This document shows, one piece after another, positions 12,212 to 24,159 of a stretch of DNA of 29,552 nt. Source of the DNA: Hypsibius dujardini (lineage: Eukaryota; Tardigrada; Eutardigrada; Parachela; Hypsibiidae); NCBI GenBank assembly GCA_001579985.1, contig LRSR01001266.1:1-29552 (forward strand), read 5' to 3'. The position numbers were made by a program, and so were the translations under genes. How positions within the stretch are numbered: position 1 is the stretch's first letter; each line of letters opens with the position of its first letter. Below the pieces are notes generated by a model. It made no database searches and had not been told where the DNA came from. It saw nothing but the letters and a program-made list of their open reading frames with translations.

Positions 12212-12344
12212 CATGGACAAATGCGATAAAACTGACAAATATACAATAGTGGAACGGCTCGCATAGAATAGAGTAGTAAGCAGGCATGAACACGGCAAAG
12301 CATAATAAATCGATTTCATTGATCGTGGGATTAGAGGTACGTGT

Positions 12345-15300
12345 TTACCGCTGACTGAGCTTAGCAGAAACGAATCTAGTGATATTGGGTGAAAACTGCT
12401 CTAAAGTTGCTCCAGCCCCGGCTCCACTGCCTGACGATTTCTGTAAAAACACACTTTGATATAAAACTTTTAAAATTGGATATTGCGCCGCACCATCGGT
12501 GAGCTCAACGAGCTTAGCAAACTCATTGCTGTACCTTGCTGTTGGGACTGAGGAAGTCGGTCTTAACGACCGGTAGTCGGTAGCTGGCGGCATCCTCCAC
12601 TAAGCGAAGTCTTGCTGGAATTGTGCTGACCGGTTGCTGTTCTCCTGTCCGGGGAGTGTACTCGCGTTTATATTGACGCGACTGCCGGTAATCCCGCTGG
12701 TAATCCCGGTAATCCCGCCGGTAATCCCGCTGGTACTGGGAAAGGTTTATGCTCGATGCTGGGACCCTTTGCTCCCGTACTGGTAGCTGAGACTGTGGGA
12801 CAAATATCAATCCGGTCAAGCTACAACTAAATGTAACTATAACGACGTATAATTAATGAGGATATGCCACAACTAATGACTATATGTCTGTGCATAAAGG
12901 GAAAAATCAGCGTTGTTTAAACTAAGTGTTGTAATTCAAGTCACACGCTTAATATTTTGTAAGAGTATTTTAAGTTACACCAAACATGACCAGAGTTTTA
13001 TGTCACTCCTCACAAGGAAAGCCCGTGCATTGGTGCGCTCAGAAGTGTTCCTTTTTGATGAAAATCGATAGATGAGATATCACTCTATTTGTTGATACCG
13101 AATCTGAATGCGGGAACACTGAATTGAGCGAGCAAAATGTCGACATTTTTAACTCCTCCCCGAAATGAATTCTCAATAAGATCCTGCCGATTGATTGATC
13201 GATACGGTGCTTGAATTATTGTCTTAGCCAATCGATGACTAAATTCAGTGGTACGACCATTGTTTAAACTCTCACAAACAAGCCATATCACTCGTAGCAA
13301 AGGTAGCTTAGCAGAGGTAGCAAAATTTTAACGAAAATGTTTCGTTTCTTTATTTCTGCATTTACAAAACGAGATTATTTTTCGATTGGCCCCACGTAAA
13401 CTTTTATAGATAAAAAAAAGAAGGAAATTTATGGCTGTTTGCTTGGAAGAGAATTATTTCGTCATCGACACGGCTTTGTTGTGAGTTATGTTACTCGTGC
13501 ATCAGCACGCGAGTAGCTCCCTTATCGTCTCAATCCCGACTAGTTTTACCTCGTTCATGTACCGGTAAATAAAATACTGAATAAAATTTGTTTGTCTAAA
13601 CAAAAATAAAAAACAGGTTTCGGTGTTTTTTCGGTGTTATTTATTTATACATCAGCATAATCAATTACCTGCGAGGCTGCTTGAACTCCCCGTCTGCCGT
13701 TCGAATTCACGGCCAGGCTAACTGATAAGCTCCCATCACTGGATGTGGCAACGCTGGACTCTGTTTGTGCCCTCTCAGTTCTTCGTCGTTGGTCTCCAGC
13801 CTGAAATGACAAACCCATTAGCACACACAGAACATGCAAATTAATTTCGAAAACGAATCTACCGTTGTTTGGACGTTTGAAGGCTGGTCCGACTTGACGT
13901 CTTGATGGGCGTGGCTATTTCTGAGATACCTCTCAACTTTTTCATACATCTCAGTATGGTTCACACCGATTCCAGCTCCCGTTCTCCGTGCCGCACCGCC
14001 ATTCCCAAACGGAGGAAGTGACTGCCCCTTATCCAAAGTGAGTGACTGCCCCTTAGCCAAAGTGAGTGACTGCCCCTTAGCCAAAAGATGTGACTGCCCC
14101 TTGGCCAAAAGATGTGACTGCCCCTTATCCCAAGTGAGTGGCTGCCCCTTAGCCAAAAGATGTTTCCGTATATCGGGGTCTTTCAACTGCTGCTTATAGA
14201 ACTGCGTCCGCGATAAGGCCTTCAGGTCCGCCTTCGGTGATGCGGGGGCCTGTTGCGCCAGCCGATTATTGGATATGGATTCCTGCACGCAGATTTCCTC
14301 CAAAATGTTGAAGGTCTCCTGCCGTTCCTCTTCTTTCCGGGAGACCGCGGTCTTCTGATGGGGCAGATTGAATCCACCGACAAACCGATACGGCACGATG
14401 TAATCCCGAACGGCTTTATCTAACCCGTTGGCCTCAACCTGATCGAGGAAATTGTCCGCTGGCGTCCACGCTAGTGTTTTCGGGTCCTGTTCGATTTGAA
14501 GAATACTGGACACGAAGGTGCGGTGTTCGTGCGACATATTTCCCAAGACCCCTTTGAGATACTTTGCCGCCATCATTTTCAGCCCGCCGAGCGGTCCGTA
14601 TCGGTTGCGAGAATTGATGAGTGTGGTCTGGGAAAGCCAGCGTTTGGTCTCCTCTCGAAGCAGCTGAAATTCGGCGTCCGCGGCAGAGTCCTCGAGATGA
14701 GCATCGTGGGTGGACATCCACTGTTGCACTGCAGGACAAATTGGTCATTAGTAATGGATTTTTCAATTCACCGTTTCATGTTCGTGTTTGAACAGCTGTT
14801 ACTGATCTAATTCCTCCATTATCCTTCATTCTTTCAATGCAAGTCACTGTTACATTCTGTTACATACTGTTACAAACTTTTACGTACACGTGTTTCCTTT
14901 GAACATTAACAGTTTCGTACCGGTGACATCGATAAAGATCTCATCGGTCCGGTTAAACGCAAGCAGTTCTTCCATTTCAAATGACCGAAGGAGTCCGCGG
15001 TATTCCGCGATCTGATCAGCAGTGGGCCGAGTGATTGCGTCGTTTTTGAAGAGATGCACGTAAAACAGGCACTTTTGGCGTTGTATCGACTCCAGTCGAC
15101 CTTCCGTATCGGATCGAAACGTATTCATGATGAACAATCGTAAGTTTTTCCGATTGTGCACGGCACTCGTCGTGAAGAATTTCGGCCGATCTGCCGGAAT
15201 TTCAAGGGTTCCAGAGTGGAACAATTCGTAGAGAGCCTTGATGTCGCCGTTCGTCTCCAGAACCGCTCGGCTCACTGACGTAAACTCCCAATTTGGAACG

Positions 15301-18300
15301 GTACAGTAAGTGGAGAGAAAGTGGAAAAGGCGGTTGATCGAGTGGAAAGCAAACATTCTGATTGAATCGGGCGAGTTTTCACTGAGCTCAGCTGCTTCCT
15401 GTCCGGAGTGTCCGGAGGATGTGAAGACCTTTGATTTCCAGGCGTTCCAAAGGATCATCGAATCTTCCACGTGGCAGGACGGTAAGAAGAGATCCTCTTC
15501 GGGCTGGATGCCACGCAATCCGAGGAGGTAGAAAACGTACTCTAGCAGTTCGATTAAGGGTGTTGGAGCTCCATTTTCCACTTGCAGGTCATGGAGTCTC
15601 TCCTGGAGCTCGGCTTCAAACATGCGCTCCGCGTCACATACAACCTGAAAAAAAACTGGTTCGAAATATGGAGAAAATACTGAAAATGTGTCCGTTCAAA
15701 GTGAAACACTTATTCGAGCAACAATTTTTTGGACCAAGCGGTCAAGACACGCTTTCTTGATCAAAATGGCTGGGTATTTAAGAAGAACCCGCTTTATTTT
15801 GGCCAAACCCAAAAATAACAACTGGCGCGACCAATTTGAACGGGCGCAAGGTGTCAGGCTGGGCTCTACCCAGACCCTGGTCAGGTGACTGGAGTATTTT
15901 CGGTAAACTGAAGGATTTCGGGACCTTTCACGAACGGAGTGACCGCCTGGAACTTAAGTCGACGGTTGATGGTATTCAAATCTTAAAAGTGCTGCAGGCA
16001 ACTTCAATTTCAATGCTTGGCTCTGACGGAGGTCCCTAATGCAACCAGCGGCCTCCGGACACTTTTCAAACAACCAAACGGTCTTCGGATCTTCGAAAGA
16101 CAGCCGCATAGCTCCGACTTCATGGACGGAGTGTCGAAACCTACCGGAGCGTTTACAGAAAAAAAGTATCCGGATTTTGGATGGAGAAAGTGACCGGTTA
16201 ATGGAAAAACGGCTGAATATTCTTTCGAGCTTAGAGACAGCTCAAAGTGTTCGGCGCGTTCACAGACCGTGTGCAGATCCCAGAAGATCGGACAGTTACC
16301 GAAGCCTTTTGGGTGCTTTGACGGACGTTCGGAAGCTCCGAAGGTTTTGGCACAGGACGAAATGACTATACGAAGCTTAGACGGAGGGTTGTTCGCAGTC
16401 CGAGCGCGAGTCGTTAACGGACCGTTGGAGTCTGACTAAAGCTTCAGGAACGACCTGAAAATCCGGCCTGTTCGTCAGAGCTCTCGACAGCCCCAGCAGC
16501 CCGTTCAGTTTGATGCAGTCGGCACGCTATCTTCTCCTTCGGCGTAAGACTAGGTCGCTCAACAAACTTTTGTTTGAACACCGTTTGCTCGAACTTTTTA
16601 GGGTAACTCAAAAACACGGTTACGTCTTTCTACTCTTCTCTGACAAAGAGTCGTTAAAACTACTCACATTCAGCTTCGACGGCGCTTCCATCATCGCTGC
16701 GTCTTCATTGCCCGTCTGACTATTTGAACGGGCTGGATGAAACGTCTCACTGTCCACCATGGTGCTGTCCGAGATGTTTACCCTGAAGGCATCTGTCCCC
16801 AGCAGAGTCTTAATAGCATCGGAATCGTGCTTCTGCGACGTGTTCGATCGACCAATTGTCGACCGTGTTGCTGCCGTCGGTTTTGTGGCCGTCTCCGACG
16901 GAGGACTCCCCGTTACCACCAGCGTTGGATCAAGTCGTACTTCCTCACGTCCCACTGCCGACAAGTGGCTCCCGGATGTTTGGCATGAGGCTTCCAGTCT
17001 GAAATTAGCGGCTGCTGGAGGATCCAATTTGAGACGTTCTGCCGGTTTCTGGTGCTTTTCTGACTTCACGCTCTGCACAGCTGATGTCATACCGGAACTG
17101 CTGCTTGAAATGTAGAACCCATGCTCGGCGTCGTCAGCTGATGCCGACTGCTTAATGAGCGAACTTTTTTCCTTTTGAGACAGGCTCCGCGGAGATGGTG
17201 CTGCTGAAAAACGGAGCACCCAAATTCACGCATACGGAGGAATATTCTGAGGAGCTGTACCGTACCTAGACCTGCCGTTTTCAATCCCGAGTCTGTCGTG
17301 TCTGAGTCCCCCGAATCAAGCACACCAGGGCTTAGAAACAAGGATTCAGTACTGCGCTCCGACGGAGCATGACCATCCGCAGGTTTTGGACGGCGTTTGA
17401 CTTTGCCACGGTCCGTTTTGGCGTCGACCTTTGACGTGGATCTTCCCACATCCCTGGTCTGCATGTCCGCGGGCGTCGTGCTACTGGCATAGTCCACATG
17501 GCTCGAGCTCTTGCGCAATTTTTTTGTATTCAGGCTGAGAATGCTCTGGGCAAAGTCGGTCCGTGCCGTTCCGTAGACGGCTGAGTTGTCGCTCGACAGT
17601 TCCGCCGCGTCGCACGAATGTTCGACCGTATTAACTGCCGACGAACTCAACACCAACCCTGTCGTCGATGACTTCGCAGTCTTTGTGGATGTCTCGCTGA
17701 CCACTTCCGGATCCTCAGGCGCGCCGTCCGGTTCGTCGTGAGAACTAACCGCATGTTTGGCAACATGACTCTCCACGCATGACTGCATGACCGTACTGTA
17801 CTTCACATCCTCCTCCTCTTTGTCACAGGCAAACACTTCCTTCGAGTTGGACAATCGGATTTGCTCAGACTTGGAACCACTCAGACTCAACGTGAATGTT
17901 CTGGGTGTCTGTCGCTGCTGGCAGACAGTGGCAGGGGTTGAAGCTTCTGACGGTCTGCTCAAAGACTTCCGAGGATGCACTTTTGGCAACTCCGCGTTCT
18001 TCGTGTGCTCAATCGGTTCCCGTTGCTCTGATGGAAAACTGTGAAAAGCCGCTTCAACCGAGGGACTAACGGTTAACCGATCAGCACGGTCTGACAACAA
18101 CTTTGTTTCAACCGAGGGACTAACGGTTAGCCGATCAGCACGGTCTGACATAATTTTGGTCTGTGAAAGATGTTCAAGCAGACGCTTTTTCGACCGGCTC
18201 GGTCGTACAGGCACCGAGAGCTGGCTCTGCGATTCCGCTGGGGAGCAGGCCGTGTCGCGTGTTTTCCGAACGGCCGCCACTTCGTTGATTGACCCTTGCA

Positions 18301-20669
18301 TGAAGGTAGTCATATACCGCCGATCATCATCCGCACGCTGAACGTGGCTCTGCAGGGTGGCAAAAATATTGGCGATACTGGCTACGAGCTCTTTATTCTG
18401 ACTGACCACCGCTGCCAACAGCGGGTCCGGCTTCTCAATCCCTTGTTTGTCCAAACCTTGAAGTGCCACGGACTGGGCTATTTCAATCGGCACCTCCGTC
18501 GCCGATTCGCTCGCGGCGGGAACGTCCTCCGGAGCTGTCTGAGCCTCAACACTGATTCTCGAGGCTCTCCGGGACAGCTTAGCGTAGTGCAGTGGTTTTC
18601 GTTTAAAAATGTACGAACTAAGCTTCCGACGCACCCGGCTGTTGAGGCGGAATCCGAAGTAGAAGAGACCGCGCCCGGGATTGCTGGTGCGGTCCATAAT
18701 ACACTCCGGTGAACAGTCCGCGGTCAATACCGCCGGTATCATCTCGTCTTTCTGTAGGACCGAAATCGGTGTTGCTTTTACGGTGGCTAAGGGTTCAACG
18801 GCCGGAATCGACAATATCGCCAAGGGTGACTCCAATCTTTCTATGGGCACGGAGCTAACAGAGGGAGGGTCTTCCAGTGAAATGGAGAATTCGAAATCAT
18901 CCAACAAATGTCCCGGTGTTGCAACGGACATGTCTGTCCGGGGTAAAGGGTCGAAAAAGTCCATACCGCTCAGCGAGGTAAACGGAGCGATTGACGGCTC
19001 GAATTTAACGTTTTCCGCTTCTTCCGTCTTAGTCACTAGTGATAAAGATGAAGGTATGACGTGGAAGAGTCGCTCTTTTAGGGTTCCGGCCACGTTATTG
19101 ACCGTGTTGGACGGGCAGGCGGAGGAGTGTGCGTTGGGTTGATCTTTATTGACCGTACAGGTGCAGGAATGAACCGGACATATCGTGCCCATACTCAAGC
19201 CTCGTAGCGGTTCGTTTCTCCGTTTCTTCGTCTTTTTGTGCGTCTTCTTTGTTTTCCCGTTCTCCGCCTTTGTGTGGGTAGTTCCCCCGTCGGATGTGTC
19301 TTCCGACTTCAGCGTTGTTGACCTTGAGGAAACTTGCGTTGAGGATTTCTCATCGGGTCGGGCCATTTCCGAGCAGGCCAGCTGATCGGGATCGGAGGGA
19401 GTGAAATCGCTTGACGAATCGGTCAGCCACTTCTCCACATATTCCGACTTGAACGGCAGCGGTGGCAGCGGTGGCAGCGGTAGCAGCGGTGGCAGTGGTG
19501 GCAGAGCAAGCAAGATCTCGTTACATTTCTTCACGCCATCGATATATTCCCCGGCGTTTTTGAGGATCTGACGGAGCGCCTTCCTTCTCTCCAGTTTGGT
19601 TTTACCTCGTTTGCTTTTATTTATTTTAGATCGTGACGCGGTTGCTGTGACAGTCACTGCAGATGAATCCGAATCGGTTTTGCCCCTTGATTTGATCCTG
19701 CCGTTTATGTTCATCAACAAACTTTCGGCTGTAAGAGAGACGAAAACGAATCTGTTTAGCATGATTCGCGTTATTTAGCCCTGCATGACCAAAGTGGAAC
19801 TTGTACGACCTTCAACCTGGTATTGCCGTGCTGCCAACTGCCTCATCTTCTGCTTCAACGAAGTGGCATGGCTCACTGAAATTAAACACACGACAAACGT
19901 AACGAGTTATGGTCGAGCGTTTCGCACGTTACACGCACATGCCGCAGCAGACTCCTGGAATCCATTCGGGTCTCTCGCGACGAAAGCTTCATGCTGATCT
20001 GAAACACAGGAGACGCTCCTGAACTGAGCGAAATCGTTGTGTAAAATTGTCACGGCCGAAGTAATTAACTCTTGCATAATTAAATTACTCCATGGAAATG
20101 GAAATGGAAATGGAAATGGGAATAGAAATGGGAATAGAAATAGAAATGGGAATGGGAATGGGAATGGGAATGGGAATGGGAATGGAAATGGAAATGGAAA
20201 TGGAAATGGAAATGGAAATGGAAATGGAAATGGAAATGGAAATGGAAATGGGAATGGAAATGGAAATGGGAATGGGAATGGGAATGGGAATGGGAATGGG
20301 AATGGAAATGGAAATGGAATTGGAATTGGAATTGGAATTGGAAGTGGAAATGGACATACCTGTTTCGTGTCTTCTTGGTAAAGCTCCTCCCAGAGATCCG
20401 GTCTCGGAAGCGTTAACATCTGAGAAGACTGACCGTCGACTGGCTGACGGAATCACCGGCGCTGAATGGGTGACGGTGAGTTCGCGTTCAGCTCGACGGT
20501 TGACGCGAAGACCGTTGCCAAAACGAAGGAGATACTTTGCATACCACGCTTTCTCGTGGTTCTTTTTGTCTCGCCCCACAAGAGAAGACCTGGAGTCGGT
20601 ATCGGTCATGATTCGGTCGAGCTTCTGACGGGTCATGTCCCCGCCCGGTTCCGTGGACCGAATGACCAT
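12345..20669 (-). CDS. Large protein of unknown function (about 1814 residues)
   Basis: I do not recognise this protein. Nine exons: 20360-20669, 19810-19875, 17272-19728, 16668-17203, 14921-15644, 13863-14728, 13669-13800, 12535-12792 and 12345-12440. All phases agree and the sum is divisible by three. Residues 1-125 contain a K/R-rich helix (SLKQKMRQLAARQYQVEA). The long exon 3 encodes a disordered Ser/Thr-rich region with a Pro-Leu run at about 202-217, a Lys-rich patch (KTKKTHKKTKKRR) and an 18-residue duplication (SDRADRLTVSPSVE twice). A globular part follows at about 1124-1500 (ERMFEAELQERLHDLQVENG; NRYGPLGGLKMMAAKYLKGV). Then come six octapeptides (LAKGQSLT type), a tail with RDY repeats, and a GAGAGAG stretch. 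The start ATG 20669 is the first in the open exon. The exon 3 donor could be 17272 or 17266 (two residues' difference). Confidence 0.75.
12793..13668. other. 876-base intron of large unknown gene
   Basis: Between donor CAG|GTAATT and acceptor CCCACAG on the minus strand. It is AT-rich. I see no repeat array, mobile element or additional exon that can be supported. Confidence 0.7.
14020..14165 (-). repeat. In-frame 24-base coding repeat (octapeptide)
   Basis: Six tandem units encode variants of LAKGQSLT (LAKGQPLT, WDKGQSHL, LAKGQSHL, LAKGQSLT, LAKGQSLT, LDKGQSLP) inside exon 13863-14728 of the large unknown gene. Copies are nearly identical at base level, which indicates recent expansion. Confidence 0.9.
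15645..16667. other. 1023-base intron of large unknown gene
   Basis: Donor AAT|GTGAGT at 16667, acceptor TTTTTTTCAG at 15645. The sequence is unusually GC-balanced and codon-like, with scattered short open frames on the plus strand, but none resembles a known protein. It may be a decayed transposable element; I found no terminal repeats. Confidence 0.6.
18053..18160 (-). repeat. 54-base in-frame tandem duplication
   Basis: Two near-identical copies of a 54-base unit encode SDRADRLTVSPSVE plus a short linker in exon 3 of the large unknown gene. Starts of the shared TTCAACCGAGGGACTAACGG block are at 18053 and 18107. Confidence 0.9.
20091..20352. repeat. Hexanucleotide array (ATGGAA/ATGGGA)n
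   Basis: About 43 hexamers with period 6, alternating blocks of GGAAAT and GGGAAT and a short GGAATT block at the right end. It lies in the first intron of the large unknown gene (19876-20359), ending just before its donor at 20359. It reads open in several frames of both strands (for example MEMEME and GNGNGN) only because of its period. Confidence 0.97.
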
Positions 20670-21383
20670 GTTACAAAGTGATCACGATGAAAATATTTTG
20701 GAAACTGGAGACCATATCGGATTCGCAGGTTGTGCTTAAGTCACGGACAAACGAATCAAACCTCGATCTAAACGGAACGATCTAGAGAGAATGATTTAGA
20801 CGGAAGAGCGCTCTGGATCTAGACGGAAGAGCGCTCTGGATCTGGACGGAAGAGCGCTCTGGATCTAGACAGAAGAGCGCTCTGGATCTAGACGGAAGAG
20901 CGCTCTGGATCTAGACGGAAGAGCGCTCTGGATCTAGACAGAAGAGCGCTCTGTATCTAGACGGAAGAGCGCTCTGGATCTAGACAGAAGAGCGCTCTGG
21001 ATCTAGACAGAAGAGCGCTCTGGATCTAGACAGAAGAGCGCTCTGGATCTAGACAGAAGAGCGCTCTGGATCTGGACGGAAGAGCGCTCTGGATCTAGAC
21101 GGAAGAGCGCTCTGGATCTAGACGGAATGATTTAGACGGAAGGGTGTTCTATCTGTAGGTTAAGATAGCTTTGAGTATGTCGAATTAGCGGAAATCTTTA
21201 GTGAGATCGCATCATTTGATGCATGTTGCCTGGCAGTTGAATGAGGACTTCACATTGTCACACTTGGCGACCTTTAGTCATTCGCCCGAGGACCGAAATT
21301 GTAGACGAAAAAAACATACGGACCGTTCATGCAAGACATTCGGACATGCAAGAAGACCGTTCAACGGAAGGTGCATTGCACCG
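20670..21383. promoter_or_regulatory. Region between large unknown gene and B56 gene, with minisatellite
   Basis: Upstream of the large unknown gene's ATG (20669) and downstream of the B56 stop (21384). About half is a 23-base array, listed separately. The rest (20670-20790, 21150-21383) shows no gene. Confidence 0.6.
20790..21150. repeat. 23-base minisatellite with palindromic core AGAGCGCTCT
   Basis: Fourteen copies of a unit like GATCTAGACGGAAGAGCGCTCTG, period 23, with few variants (GACAGAAG for GACGGAAG, TCTGGAC for TCTAGAC, GTATC for GGATC). Every unit carries the perfect 10-base palindrome AGAGCGCTCT, and most carry the 6-base palindrome TCTAGA. Both ends of the array are bordered by degenerate units containing AATGATTTAGACGGAAG. 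Confidence 0.95.
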
Positions 21384-23891
21384 TCACTTTTTCGATTTAT
21401 CCGCGGAGCCGGACGTTTTCCTCGTCAGCGAGGAGAAGGCTGATTTGAGGCTTGACTGCGAGAGGCTTTGTGAATCTTCCGACTTTTTCTTCTCCGGATT
21501 CGACGGTGCGACGGTGACTGCCGGCACAGCAGTGTTGGACGATTTCAACCCGGAAACCGTCCCGCTGAGGATGCTCTGCAGAGGCAGTGATGGCCTCGGT
21601 GAGCCAGTGAAAGGGTTTGTCACACTGGCCATTTGAGTGGGCGGAGCGGCTGATTGCGTCACGGGGGCACTCATCGATCGTCGCCGGCCACCGAGGAGGT
21701 CGTTTCGTTCGCAATTCGGTCGATCGATTGCAGTCTGGGATTCTCGGGTTTTCAGCTCATCTTCTGTCACTTTCCAGTTTTCGTACTTCATGGAGACGTT
21801 ACGTCGGTCCACGTAGTCTTCCATACTTGGTGGCCGTATGTTGAGCGACTTAGCCAGTTGAGGGTACATCGGTGACCGCTGGGCTATCCGGTAGATCTTC
21901 TGCATCAGCTCGAAGTGACGCCGTCTTTCTGCAGCGTCCTTTTCTTCAACCGACTTTGCGCTAGAATAAAATGCCTTTTCAGATGAATTCATTGACGCAA
22001 AACCTAACCGAGGGCAGACGTATTCCATAACCGTCAATCCAAAGACCCCGTAGCTCCGCCCCTTTCTAGTACTTACGAGTGAATATTGATGCAGCGATCG
22101 AATGTCCGTTGATCGATCTCCATCATCATCCTCAACGTATGATAAGCCAGACTCTGTGTGGACTTATTCCAATGTCCCGTGCTGATCTTATACAGCACCG
22201 GATACAGGATTGGGAAGAGCACTGCCGAGTGGTTCTTCATCAGTCCTCGTATGTAATCGTTCCCGAAAAAGAACAACGCCCGCTCCCCAATCTGGAAATG
22301 CGGGCTGGACGCACTCAGCGCCAATTGACTGAACACCGGCACCATAATCTTGGCAAACTGCTCCGGTTCCAGCACATCGAGCAGCTCCTCCAGCTCGTTG
22401 AGGAACATGACCTCCTTCGCGCCGTCCGTCTTGGGCCAAAGTCGTAAAAAGTGATGGAGTAAATCCGCCGAGAGGTTTGGATCTTTCTCCAGGTACTGCA
22501 CCGTGCAATACGCCAGTTGAGGGTGGAACTGCACGAGGCCAGCTACTTTGTGAAGGGGCAGCAGAACTTTCAACAGGCACAGACGGTGCTCCTCCCGCAG
22601 CGGCACAACGAAGCCGTTGATGATGCTGCCGAGGATTTCCAGGATCTCCGCCAGCCCTTGGTGACGTCCCACTTCGTAGATGACGCGGTAGAAGATGTTG
22701 TTGAACTGCTTGCGGATGTAGGTGCGTAACATTAGCAATTTCCCGTACATCCGATGGATGATGGCTTTCAGGAGGTCGCGCTCACGCGGGTCTTCACTGT
22801 CGAACAGCTGCAGCAGCTGGAGCACGAAGGTGTGGTCGATGTACTGGACGGCCAGTTGAGCCTGAAATCAACCAACTACATCTCAATTAGACAGCTCCGT
22901 CATCCCTTCATCGATACACTGATATCCCGTTGATGACTCATTAGACATTACCGTTTTTAATTTCATTTATAAATATATCTATATTTATATATATATTTAA
23001 AAAATATATATTTATTTATTTATAAATAAATGCCCCTTTCCCTAGAGGCTTGATGTCGGAAATCAGGCGTATTTCAAATGGTTTATTCATTTTGAAATTT
23101 AATGCGTTTTATTTTAAATATCTTGGGCACCTGACAAATAGTTAAAAACTAATTTCACGGCGGCTCTTTAAATACAGGTTTTTAATTTGACACTGTCAGT
23201 GTAATTAAAATGGTAAACCCTTCTCGCACATGGTTCAGTGTTACCGTACGTTGAAGTCCGGAGACTCCAGCATGCTGAGGAAGACATTATAGACCAGCTG
23301 CAGATGCGGCCACGCCACCTCCATGGCCGGCTCCTCCGCCTCCGCGACCGGATCGAACTCCGGAATGATATTGGGATTCAACGGCGGCAAGGATCGGAAG
23401 GCGTTGACCGCCACCAGATGAATCAGCTCCGGATAGAGCGGCTCCGACAGAATACCCCGCGTCGAGCGGAGCAGATCGCACAGCTCCTGCAGTGTCGCAC
23501 GTTTCATCTCCTTGCCCGGCTGGTCACGCGTCGTGTCCGCCAGATCGTAGATCGTGCAACACGCCCGGCACTTGGCGATGAAGCGCGCCTCGCGCTCTTG
23601 CGGGTCTTTGGCTTCGCTCACCTTACCGATCCGTGGGACATCCTGCCCGGTGAATCCGGACGCCATGATGGAGGACCTTCGTCTGGGCGGCTGCTCAATG
23701 ATGGCATCGATGTTCGGCAGGGCGACACGAGTCAGTCCAGCGATGACAGGTCCCGTGGCGGGGTTCGCCGTGGGTCGTGGGTTCGCCGTGGCTGAGGGTG
23801 CGAGCGGGACGGGGGCATCGCGGGGTGCTGGCGCTCGGATCGGGTCAAGGACGGGGTTGATGCCAGAGTCTTTCCGGACCGATTTCGGCAT
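21384..23891 (-). CDS. PPP2R5: Protein phosphatase 2A regulatory subunit B56 (B') family
   Basis: Regulatory subunit that directs the PP2A core to substrates, usually through LxxIxE motifs, in cytoplasm, kinetochores and nucleus. Exons 23250-23891, 22077-22861 and 21384-21960 give about 667 residues. Residues 1-90 are Pro/Ala-rich and divergent. The B56 HEAT-like core follows: [116 protein letters not shown] and [20 protein letters not shown], all in family order. The last exon adds a Ser/Pro-rich tail of about 140 residues with RRRSMSAP, a likely basophilic-kinase site. ATG 23891 starts an open exon and is the only convincing start. It is a family member beyond doubt; which vertebrate paralogue it matches best cannot be judged. 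Confidence 0.95.
22862..23249. other. Intron 1 of B56 gene with AT-rich hairpin block
   Basis: A 388-base intron (donor AAC|GTACGG, acceptor GATTTCAG). Bases 22965-23032 are almost pure A/T, with TATATA runs and the palindromic TTTATTTATAAATAAAT. No other feature was found. Confidence 0.8.
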
Positions 23892-24085
23892 GGTGTCTCA
23901 AACAAACTGGGTCAACTTTTGTGAATGATATGTAGGGTAATACAGATTGAAAGGCAATTTACGCCAGCCGGGCTGGACAGACAGTTTACACTACACCCTA
24001 CATATCCCCCGATGCTCACTTCTTGTTGTTTGATATTTTTGTTGCTAACCAAGAATGGCACAATGGGACCCTGCCTGCCTGCCCG

Positions 24086-24159
<74 letters not shown>

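Larger units (their letters stand above)
10667..12344. other. Intergenic region between convergent genes
   Basis: Contains the 3' flank of the UNR-like gene, a 27-base repeat, two inverted-repeat elements and a possible small transcription unit, each listed separately. Candidate plus-strand polyadenylation signals AATAAA are at 11848-11853 (inside the second MITE) and 12304-12309. No further protein gene is supported. Confidence 0.7.

Noticed and set aside
13085-13300. 71-codon minus-strand frame
   Set aside because: Lies within an intron of the large gene, without in-phase splice sites or recognisable motifs.
15757-16380. Several plus-strand frames in the intron of the large gene
   Set aside because: No family motif, no splice structure and no terminal repeats; left as unexplained intron sequence.
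20037-20628. Long open frames across the hexanucleotide array on both strands
   Set aside because: The period of six keeps all frames free of stops; the content is pure repeat (ME, GN, PFPF) and the array lies inside an intron.
21201-21636. Plus-strand frames opposite the B56 last exon
   Set aside because: Antisense shadows of a well-supported B56 C-terminal exon.
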